Assembly: GCA_900758315.1 (NCBI GenBank)
Contig: CAAERF010000154.1
Coordinates: 1-11,439 of the forward strand
Direction of reading: 5' to 3'
DNA: 11,439 nucleotides
Source of the DNA: an uncultured Oscillospiraceae bacterium
Lineage (GTDB): Bacteria; Bacillota; Clostridia; Oscillospirales; Oscillospiraceae
Under the pieces are notes generated by a model. It was not told where the DNA came from, made no database searches, and saw only the letters and a program-made list of their open reading frames with translations. How positions within the stretch are numbered: position 1 is the stretch's first letter; the number at the start of each line of letters is the position of its first letter. Made by a program: the position numbers and the translations under genes. Below, piece by piece: positions 6,924 through 11,439 of the stretch.

Positions 6924-8381
6924 TTATTCTCCACATTCCAATGCCTTCTGTGCGGCAAGGATTTGTTTCCCAATGGCGTAGATTACAGGAACCGTCACGG
7001 AATTACCGGCTTGCCGGTATAGCTGATTGTCGCTGTTGACTGCCCGTGCCTTATCAAACATCTCGTCCGTAAAGCCTTGCAGTCGCCAGCACTCACGGGG
7101 CGTCAGCCTGCGGATCAGGCCGCACCCGGCAAACGCCGTGCCTTGATTACAAGAGGTTTCCAGCGTCGTGGCAAGGTCTTTGCCGACCCGTCCGCGCCGC
7201 GTCTTGCTCTCCGGGAAAGAAAGGTTGATACTGTCGCCGCAGCGGGCAATATCATATCCTTTCTTTGTCGCTTCTCGAATCTGCATCCCGTAGGGACACT
7301 CATCGCAGTCTTGAAATAGCACTCCATGCCGATCCTGCGCCGTAACGGTGAAAGACGGCTCCCCGCAGTTCTTGATTCTCCGTCCGTTTTGCCGTTTTTC
7401 TTCCCGATCTGGGGTCACGACAGCACGGCAACCATAGAACACCCCGGAACTGCCGCCCCAATTACTGATGGTGCGGTTATAGGCGGAGAGGATGCAACGG
7501 GCTTCTCTGGTGAGTTTCGCCTTCCCGGTGCAAATGTCCACAAAGGACAGAACCGCATCCTTGTCCATCCCTGCGGGAGAGATCAGAACACCGGAATTGT
7601 CCCCGCCACGGTTGGTAATGCCGCTGTTATACTTGGCCTTGATGCAGCGGGCATGATCGGTCAGCTTGGGATTACCATTGCAAAGGTCAACGAAATACAG
7701 GCCGGTCTTTCCTCCCCAGCCACCAGACTGTGCAGCCATTGTTACGCTGATGCCTGCCGGGTCATAGACGCGCTGCCCCTGCATACCACCTATGAGTTGG
7801 ATAAGAGCTTTGCCACTGCCTGCGGGGACAGGAAATATTTTGGGTCCGCGTCCGGCTCCAGGATGTCGGCAAGCGACAATGAACACTCGCTCACGATTTT
7901 GAGGGGGGCCGAAATACTTTGTATTGAGCAGTCCGTATTCGATATGGTAGCCGAGTGAGGCCAGCGTATCGAGAACGGTCGCAAAGTCCCATCCTCCATG
8001 AATGGATAGGAGATTCTTAACATTTTCAAGGACAATCCATGTGGGTCGATTTTCAGGACTTTGGCCTTTGATAAGCCCAGCAAGTGTAAAAAAGAGTCCA
8101 CTTCTTGCTCCGTCAAGCCCTCGCTGGCGGCCAGCGACCGAAATATCCTGACACGGGAATCCTCCTGCCCACAGGTCTGCTCTGGGGAGATCTGCGGGGG
8201 CGACTTTTGTGATGTCGGCTGCATACCATTCATCCTCCTTTACATCGTGAATGGCTCTGTAACTGCGGTCGGCATACTTATCAATCTCACAATGCCCCAC
8301 ACAGCGCATCCCGCATAGCTCAAAGCCCTTGCGGAAACCGCCGATGCCTGCGAAGAAATCCAGAAATGTCATCTGCTCCAT
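6924..8381 (-). CDS. DNA (cytosine-5-)-methyltransferase
   Basis: A C5-cytosine methyltransferase of about 485 residues that transfers a methyl group from S-adenosylmethionine to cytosine in a specific DNA site. Counting from the upstream GTG at 8393, motif I is DFFAGIGGF (residues 12-20). Motif IV, with catalytic Cys81, is GGFPCQDISVAGRQRG. Motif VI is VLENVKN (121-127), motif VIII QNRERVFIVA (165-174), motif IX RLTPRECWRLQGF (429-441) and motif X QAGNSV (461-466). The long target-recognition region between VIII and IX holds a 50-residue tandem duplication. ATG at 8381 is preferred, with GAGG 6 nt upstream; GTG at 8393 overlaps the DUF3849 stop as GTGA and is possible. No restriction endonuclease is adjacent, so this is probably an orphan enzyme protecting the element from host restriction. 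Confidence 0.95.
   Translation of the reverse strand: MEQMTFLDFFAGIGGFRKGFELCGMRCVGHCEIDKYADRSYRAIHDVKEDEWYAADITKVAPADLPRADLWAGGFPCQDISVAGRQRGLDGARSGLFFTLAGLIKGQSPENRPTWIVLENVKNLLSIHGGWDFATVLDTLASLGYHIEYGLLNTKYFGPPQNRERVFIVACRHPGAGRGPKIFPVPAGSGKALIQLIGGMQGQRVYDPAGISVTMAAQSGGWGGKTGLYFVDLCNGNPKLTDHARCIKAKYNSGITNRGGDNSGVLISPAGMDKDAVLSFVDICTGKAKLTREARCILSAYNRTISNWGGSSGVFYGCRAVVTPDREEKRQNGRRIKNCGEPSFTVTAQDRHGVLFQDCDECPYGMQIREATKKGYDIARCGDSINLSFPESKTRRGRVGKDLATTLETSCNQGTAFAGCGLIRRLTPRECWRLQGFTDEMFDKARAVNSDNQLYRQAGNSVTVPVIYAIGKQILAAQKALECGE
7434..7694 (-). repeat. Tandem duplication in the methyltransferase target-recognition region
   Basis: Two copies of a block in the encoded protein. Copy 1 begins FVDLCNGNPKLTDHARCI (residue 234) and copy 2 begins FVDICTGKAKLTREARCI (residue 284), counted from GTG at 8393. 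The spacing is exactly 50 residues (150 nt). About 21 of 36 aligned residues are identical, including the Y-N, G-G and S-G-V positions that end each block. Confidence 0.85.
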
Positions 8382-8389
8382 CGGCAGCC

Positions 8390-8872
8390 TCACAGTTCTG
8401 CCGTCATATCCTCGTCAAGCTCATCCTGCTCGATTTCATTCATGTGGTTGGTTTCTTCCTGTTCGTCCTCAAGCTCCATCAGCTTCACAAAGACGGCGTT
8501 AACAACGCACGGATCAATCTCCGTGACATATCGGGTGGTCGGGTCTACCTGATGTGCCTCCCTCGGCTCTCTTGTGTCAGGGAAGTCCGTTTTGCCCGCT
8601 CGGTCAAGCACGGCCTGATCGAACCGTGCGTCCCAATCGGAAAACTGGATAGTACGGGACAGCACATACATCGCCCGTTCTGTTCCATAACAGCGCACCA
8701 ATTCTTCGATAAAGGCGTCCAGTTCACGGGTATTGAAGGCAGTCATGGCCTTATCCTGAATGAAGTTGCGGCAGGACATATTGATGTTGTAGCTGTCACA
8801 CCAGAGAGCCGCTTCATCCTTTCGGGCGGCTTCCTCCAGCGAGGGGTAGTAGACCGGAATGGTTGCGTACAT
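8390..8872 (-). CDS. DUF3849 domain-containing protein
   Basis: A 160-residue soluble protein. The N-terminal 95 residues match the DUF3849 pattern: IPVYYPSLEEAARKDE, then a middle block NINMSCRNFIQDKA, then RAMYVLSRTIQFSDWDARFD. The C-terminal third is very acidic (EDEQEETNHMNEIEQDELDEDM) and probably disordered. DUF3849 proteins and domains occur in clostridial mobile elements and have no known activity; an acidic tail could hint at nucleic-acid mimicry or protein binding, but nothing shows this directly. The ATG shares one base with the PrgI stop (TAATG), so it is coupled to the T4SS genes. The stop overlaps or closely precedes the methyltransferase start. Confidence 0.8.
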   Translation of the reverse strand: MYATIPVYYPSLEEAARKDEAALWCDSYNINMSCRNFIQDKAMTAFNTRELDAFIEELVRCYGTERAMYVLSRTIQFSDWDARFDQAVLDRAGKTDFPDTREPREAHQVDPTTRYVTEIDPCVVNAVFVKLMELEDEQEETNHMNEIEQDELDEDMTAEL

Positions 8873-9195
8873 TATTCAAGCCCCCATTCATCCCCGTAAC
8901 GATACGGGTAGATTTTCTGTCCGCGTAAAAAGCGAATCAGGTTTTGCACCTGATCTACCACGGACAAATTGCTCTGGTCTTTGGTAGTCATCATCACAGA
9001 GCCAAAGATACCGGCCAGGGCCAGGATAACGGTGGTTGTCACATTCCCGGTAAAGAGCCAGGCCAGCGCCGCTATGCCGCCCATCACCAGGGACCCCACA
9101 ATGGATTGAAAAAGCTGTTTTTTCCCAAAGCCAGTAAACAGTTCGGCCTCCGGCTTCACGCCCAGAGGGATGTAGAGTTTCAAATCTTCGTCCAT
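8872..9195 (-). CDS. PrgI family (VirB3-like) conjugation protein
   Basis: A 107-residue membrane protein. The N-terminus (MDEDLKLYIPLGVKPEAELF) is followed by two close hydrophobic helices (about 28-47 and 50-69). A cytoplasmic tail ends in RFLRGQKIYPYRYGDEWGLE. The YIPLG opening, the paired helices and the RxQKIYPY-type end are features of PrgI-family proteins, the Gram-positive counterparts of VirB3, which contact the VirB4 ATPase in the T4SS inner-membrane complex. The start is taken as ATG at 9195, with AGGAGG 5 nt upstream; GTG at 9201 lies inside that site. In most relatives a VirB4 gene comes next, but here it does not. Confidence 0.88.
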   Translation of the reverse strand: MDEDLKLYIPLGVKPEAELFTGFGKKQLFQSIVGSLVMGGIAALAWLFTGNVTTTVILALAGIFGSVMMTTKDQSNLSVVDQVQNLIRFLRGQKIYPYRYGDEWGLE

Positions 9196-9207
9196 TTGCA
9201 CCTCCTG

Positions 9208-9417
9208 TCAGGAATAGTAGTACAGAATCAGATCTTTGATTTGCCAGATGGATTCTGCGATGATGTAGAAGATTACTGTGTTACGGGCGCGCTTTTTATA
9301 CTGCGCCGCCTGTTCCTCGGCTGCGGTCAAGCGCACCAGGCAGTAGACGAAACGGGCTACCGCACCAACGCGCACAAGCAGGATGATGGCATTTGAAATA
9401 TCATCCATTGTCACCAT
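9208..9417 (-). CDS. Small two-helix membrane protein of the conjugation operon
   Basis: 69 residues. An N-terminal hydrophobic segment (about 8-29) is followed by a charged loop (AAEEQAAQYKKRARN) and a second hydrophobic segment (about 47-66) ending in YYYS. It lies between the TrbL/VirB6-like and PrgI genes, as small membrane proteins often do in clostridial ICEs, and is probably an accessory part of the inner-membrane complex. The start is ATG at 9417, with GAGG 9 nt upstream; ATG at 9408 is possible. It starts 11 nt after the TrbL-like stop. I recognise no named family. Confidence 0.75.
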   Translation of the reverse strand: MVTMDDISNAIILLVRVGAVARFVYCLVRLTAAEEQAAQYKKRARNTVIFYIIAESIWQIKDLILYYYS

Positions 9418-9428
9418 CGGCCATCACC

Positions 9429-10265
9429 TCACTTTCCCATGCCTTTGACCATCTGCACCAGCCGTACAGAATGGTATGCGTTGTTGACAATGGCGCCGCC
9501 GCCACCGCCACCGGTCGTAATGAGGAAGTCCTGAAGGAACTTCGGTGTCCGCACCGCAAGAATCATACAGGCCACGCCCCAGAAAATGTGCATATTCATC
9601 ATCAGGCCAACCCCCAATTTCGCAAGAGAAACCTGAATCACCACAGAGAGCGCAGACTGGAAGAACTTACTCATGTAGGGCTTGAACACGCCTTTGTCAT
9701 TGTCAATCAGACCTACGCAGGCCAACGGAATACCTACTCGCAAAATCAGGATTTCAAGCCCGCGCATCAGGAATTGGAAATATAGGATGAAATAGACGAT
9801 GACAAATACCAAGCCAAAGATGGCTGTCACAAGCCCCATTGATGAAATGCCGGATACCCAGCCCGCCCAATCGTAAGCGGTGGCAAGGCCGATGGCCTCC
9901 AGCATTTTATTGCTCATTTCTTCTACAATCGTGGCAAGCCAGTCATACATGGTGGGAAAGCAGATTGCCACAGCCATAGCCTTGAAAAAGTTTGTGAGAA
10001 TGGCAATAGGCTCCTCGTCGGCGTCCCCGTCTGACCACAGAACATAGGTTTCAAAGCCTTTTTTCAGGAACTTCAGCACAATCAGGGATACGCCAAAGCC
10101 GAATACAATGTCGAACAAGGACTGAAACAAATCGACCCCGGCCAAAGTGGACATATACTGCTCTGCGTACAGGGTAAGAGGGATAATACCTTCCATCAGC
10201 CCATCAATATAGGCGATTGCTCCATTCAGCAGGGCCACGATCAGCAGCACTAAGATATATTCCAA
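9429..10265 (-). CDS. TrbL/VirB6-like polytopic conjugation protein
   Basis: A 278-residue integral membrane protein with about six hydrophobic segments (near 1-20, 45-65, 90-108, 130-160, 168-185 and 210-240). It carries the conserved-looking RVGIPLACVGLIDNDKGVFK followed by a conserved Tyr/Lys/Phe block near 190-205. A run of six glycines (TTGGGGGG) precedes the C-terminal tail. Topology, size and position just before PrgI fit the TrbL/VirB6 group, which forms the inner-membrane pore of the T4SS. The start is TTG at 10265, with GGAGG 10 nt upstream; no ATG or GTG is better placed. A 9-bp GC-rich hairpin lies just upstream of its ribosome binding site. Confidence 0.85.
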   Translation of the reverse strand: MEYILVLLIVALLNGAIAYIDGLMEGIIPLTLYAEQYMSTLAGVDLFQSLFDIVFGFGVSLIVLKFLKKGFETYVLWSDGDADEEPIAILTNFFKAMAVAICFPTMYDWLATIVEEMSNKMLEAIGLATAYDWAGWVSGISSMGLVTAIFGLVFVIVYFILYFQFLMRGLEILILRVGIPLACVGLIDNDKGVFKPYMSKFFQSALSVVIQVSLAKLGVGLMMNMHIFWGVACMILAVRTPKFLQDFLITTGGGGGGAIVNNAYHSVRLVQMVKGMGK

Positions 10266-10285
10266 TCAGCAACCACCTCCTTTCT

Positions 10286-10308
10286 GGGGGCGGCGCTTGG
10301 CCGCCCCC
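10286..10308 (-). promoter_or_regulatory. GC hairpin before the TrbL-like gene
   Basis: A perfect 9-bp inverted repeat, GGGGGCGGC and GCCGCCCCC, around a 5-nt loop. On the minus-strand transcript it is followed by AGAAAGGAGG, with no T-run, so it does not look like a classical terminator. It lies 4 nt upstream of the TrbL-like gene's ribosome binding site and could act in mRNA stability, processing or translation control. Confidence 0.5.
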
Positions 10309-10334
10309 GATAGGGATTGGAATATGGCAGGCGA

Positions 10335-10613
10335 TCAGGACACGGCAGCTTCTTCGTTCTGTACGGCGGCCTCATACGCTTCCAGTACAGCGGCGGAGAG
10401 CTTTGCCCGCAGTTCTTTCGTCATGGGGAAGCAATGCTCCACCCACTCGCCCTTGACATTCCGGCGGCTGGGCAGGGATACAAACAGCCCCTTTTCGCCC
10501 TCGACGACCCGCACATTCTTCACCAGAAAGCAGTCATCCAGGACCACGCTGCACACCGCCCGCAGCTTGTCGGGACCGGTAAAAGTCTTTTTGATTTCCG
10601 CTTTGAACTCCAT
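10335..10613 (-). CDS. SpoVG-family regulator
   Basis: A 92-residue protein of the SpoVG family, small dimeric regulators that bind RNA or DNA in Firmicutes. The typical landmarks are KLRAVCSVVLDDCFLVKNVRVV, followed by GLFVSLPSRR (the family's LFVxxPSxR), and the helical block ELRAKLSAAVLEAYE. The start is ATG at 10613, with AGGAGG 7 nt upstream, rather than the upstream in-frame codon at 10631. It lies inside the conjugation operon between the DUF6133 and TrbL-like genes, with GC-rich hairpins in both gaps. A role in tuning expression of the transfer operon is plausible but unproven; a host sporulation role would not explain this location. Confidence 0.88.
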   Translation of the reverse strand: MEFKAEIKKTFTGPDKLRAVCSVVLDDCFLVKNVRVVEGEKGLFVSLPSRRNVKGEWVEHCFPMTKELRAKLSAAVLEAYEAAVQNEEAAVS

Positions 10614-10632
10614 TGAAAAACCTCCTGTCAAA

Positions 10633-10659
10633 AATTAGGGCGGGGCCGATGGCCCCGCC
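10633..10659 (-). terminator. Hairpin with T-run after the DUF6133 gene
   Basis: On the minus strand a 9-bp stem (GGCGGGGCC, loop ATC, GGCCCCGCC) lies 14 nt after the DUF6133 stop and is followed by CTAATTTTTG. This is a good intrinsic-terminator shape, with a short T-run set back a few bases. Because the transfer genes continue in the same direction, it most likely acts as a leaky attenuator that makes the DUF6133 transcript more abundant than the downstream genes. Confidence 0.55.
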
Positions 10660-10673
10660 GCTGCTTGTTCCGA

Positions 10674-10937
10674 TCAGCCGCCGTAGTTGAACATATCCTT
10701 GATGCGCTGGGTGATGGTGGGCAGCACGGTGTCGTCCACGATCAGGTACAGACCGGCCAGGATCAGGGCGCCCAGGACAATGGAGATCAGCACAGTAATC
10801 GACACATCCAGCGTACCCTGACCGGTGCGGTCGGTCAGCGCCTCCGCCGTGCGGTCAGCCAGCTCACGGGCCTTCTGCTTGGCAGTCCAGATAGAAGTCA
10901 TAGCCTTAACCTGAGTGTTGCGGATGAAGTTAGCCAT
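10674..10937 (-). CDS. Maff2/DUF6133 family small membrane protein (possible pilin)
   Basis: 87 residues. A basic, helical N-terminus of about 38 residues leads to RTGQGTLDVS (37-46). One long hydrophobic helix follows (about 47-67), then a short tail ending VLPTITQRIKDMFNYGG. The tail and helix match the Maff2/DUF6133 family found next to VirD4 and TrbL genes in clostridial ICEs; its function has not been established. The G39-Q-G-T-L-D44-V motif before the helix resembles a prepilin cleavage site with Asp at +5, which makes this a candidate major pilin for the Tad module. The leader would be long for a Flp pilin. The start is ATG at 10937, with AGGAGG 8 nt upstream. Confidence 0.83.
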   Translation of the reverse strand: MANFIRNTQVKAMTSIWTAKQKARELADRTAEALTDRTGQGTLDVSITVLISIVLGALILAGLYLIVDDTVLPTITQRIKDMFNYGG

Positions 10938-11014
10938 AGTTTTTTCCTCCTGTTAATAAAATGATTTATTTAGTAAGGCGCGGAAATCGCCTGTACTACG
11001 GAATGTATCCCGGC
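10938..11014. other. 77-nt gap between VirB2-like and DUF6133 genes
   Basis: The largest gap in the window. On the minus strand it holds a short imperfect hairpin (AGGCG, 7-nt loop, CGCCT), then an AT-rich stretch (TACTAAATAAATCATTTTAT) and the AGGAGG of the DUF6133 gene. The AT-rich part could be a promoter -10 region or a weak terminator tail, but I see no convincing -35 match, so no promoter is called. Confidence 0.35.
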
Positions 11015-11377
11015 TTACTGGTAGTAGCCGAGAATCAGGTTCAGGGTGGCGGAACCGAGTACGGCGCCAATGCAGGACACCACCGCCACCACAATGCGGT
11101 TGTTCCACTTTTTCTGATCCATCTCGTCAGCCATGCCGCGCCGGATGCAGAAATAGATGATAAGCAGACCGGCTACCACCGGCGCCAGCACCATCAGCCA
11201 GGTTGTCACATCACCGACCAGTTTCTCGGTTCCCTTGACAATCTGACTGTCCTGCACACCAGCGGCATAAGCCGGTGCGGACATAAAAAAAGAGGCGGTA
11301 AGTGTGGCAATACCAACACCCACCGCCCGGACAGTCTGTTTCAGCCTGCCCGCCGTCTGGTTGATTTTCTCTTTCAT
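11015..11377 (-). CDS. VirB2/TrbC-like conjugative pilin
   Basis: 120 residues. A basic N-terminus and hydrophobic core end in SAPAYA (33-38), a good Sec signal peptidase site before Ala39. The mature part has two helices, about 58-78 (WLMVLAPVVAGLLIIYFCI) and 95-116, split by a charged, Lys/Asp-rich cytoplasmic loop. A signal peptide plus two helices is the VirB2/TrbC pilin plan, and the gene lies just ahead of other T4SS genes. The start is ATG at 11377, with AGGAGG 6 nt upstream. In Gram-positive T4SSs such proteins are thought to line the channel rather than form a long pilus. Exact family is uncertain. Confidence 0.8.
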   Translation of the reverse strand: MKEKINQTAGRLKQTVRAVGVGIATLTASFFMSAPAYAAGVQDSQIVKGTEKLVGDVTTWLMVLAPVVAGLLIIYFCIRRGMADEMDQKKWNNRIVVAVVSCIGAVLGSATLNLILGYYQ

Positions 11378-11394
11378 TCAAAACCTCCTATGAG

Positions 11395-11439
11395 TTAATC
11401 ATCATCAAGGCCACCGCCCATAGCGCCCTTTTGCTGCGA
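11395..11439 (-). CDS. 3' end of an upstream gene (possibly VirD4-like coupling protein)
   Basis: The last 14 codons and TAA stop of a frame entering from the right edge: SQQKGAMGGGLDDD. A Gly-rich, acidic end 17 nt before the VirB2-like start fits the next gene of the operon. In clostridial ICEs a VirD4/TraG coupling protein often sits here, but 14 residues cannot identify it. Of the other two minus-strand frames, one stops within about 10 codons and the other after about 17, so the frame choice itself is tentative. Confidence 0.4.
   Translation of the reverse strand, partial: SQQKGAMGGGLDDD

Noticed and set aside
7326..7958. Plus-strand frame of 210 codons opposite the methyltransferase
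   Set aside because: The opposite strand encodes the methyltransferase recognition region and motif VIII; no recognisable protein is seen here.
6924..8393. Restriction-modification system around the methyltransferase
   Set aside because: Neighbours are DUF3849, a microprotein and DUF3848, with no visible nuclease motif, so the enzyme is called orphan.
10286..10308. Intrinsic terminator before the TrbL-like gene
   Set aside because: The stem is strong but is followed by AGAAAGGAGG rather than a T-run, so it is listed as a regulatory hairpin instead.
1..11439. CRISPR array, tRNA, insertion sequence or attachment site
   Set aside because: No regularly spaced direct repeats, cloverleaf-like segment, transposase frame or terminal repeat was seen; the window is filled by the operon.

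Overview
The window reads as the transfer core of an integrative conjugative element (ICE) from a Gram-positive anaerobe, most likely a gut clostridium of the Oscillospiraceae/Lachnospiraceae kind. The basis is strong AGGAGG ribosome binding sites before most genes, frequent GTG and TTG starts, a SpoVG-family gene, and proteins typical of clostridial ICEs (PrgI, Maff2/DUF6133, DUF3848, DUF3849, DUF4320). Every convincing gene lies on the minus strand, so the window is read right to left. The genes are packed as one long operon-like run, with 1 to 11 nt overlaps or short gaps. I see no plus-strand gene, tRNA, rRNA, CRISPR array, insertion sequence or integrase.

Right part (about 11.4 to 8.9 kb): envelope parts of a type IV secretion (T4SS) machine. 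It begins with the last codons of an unidentified upstream gene. Next come a VirB2-like pilin with a Sec signal and two membrane helices, a Maff2/DUF6133 small membrane protein, a SpoVG-family nucleic-acid-binding protein, a TrbL/VirB6-like polytopic channel protein, a small two-helix membrane protein and a PrgI/VirB3-like protein. GC-rich hairpins lie on both sides of the SpoVG-like gene.

Middle part (about 8.9 to 6.1 kb): accessory genes where a VirB4 ATPase often follows PrgI. They are a DUF3849 protein, a DNA cytosine-5 methyltransferase with a duplicated 50-residue block in its target-recognition region, a 30-residue single-helix protein, and a DUF3848 protein.

Left part (about 6.1 to 0 kb): a compact Tad (tight adherence, Flp-type) pilus module. 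It holds an A24 prepilin peptidase, CpaB/RcpC with a SAF domain, a TadZ/CpaE-like ATPase, the CpaF/TadA motor ATPase, two TadB/TadC-type platform proteins and, cut by the window edge, a DUF4320 TadE-like pseudopilin. A small XF1762-family (acetyltransferase-like) gene sits between the two platform genes.

The main idea is that this element combines a conjugation channel with its own Tad pilus. The Maff2/DUF6133 protein and the DUF4320 protein share a motif G-[E/Q]-G-x-[V/L]-D-V just before their hydrophobic segment. It resembles a prepilin cleavage site, so the A24 peptidase may process both and the DUF6133 protein may be the pilus subunit. That is inference; the gene order and motifs are seen directly.
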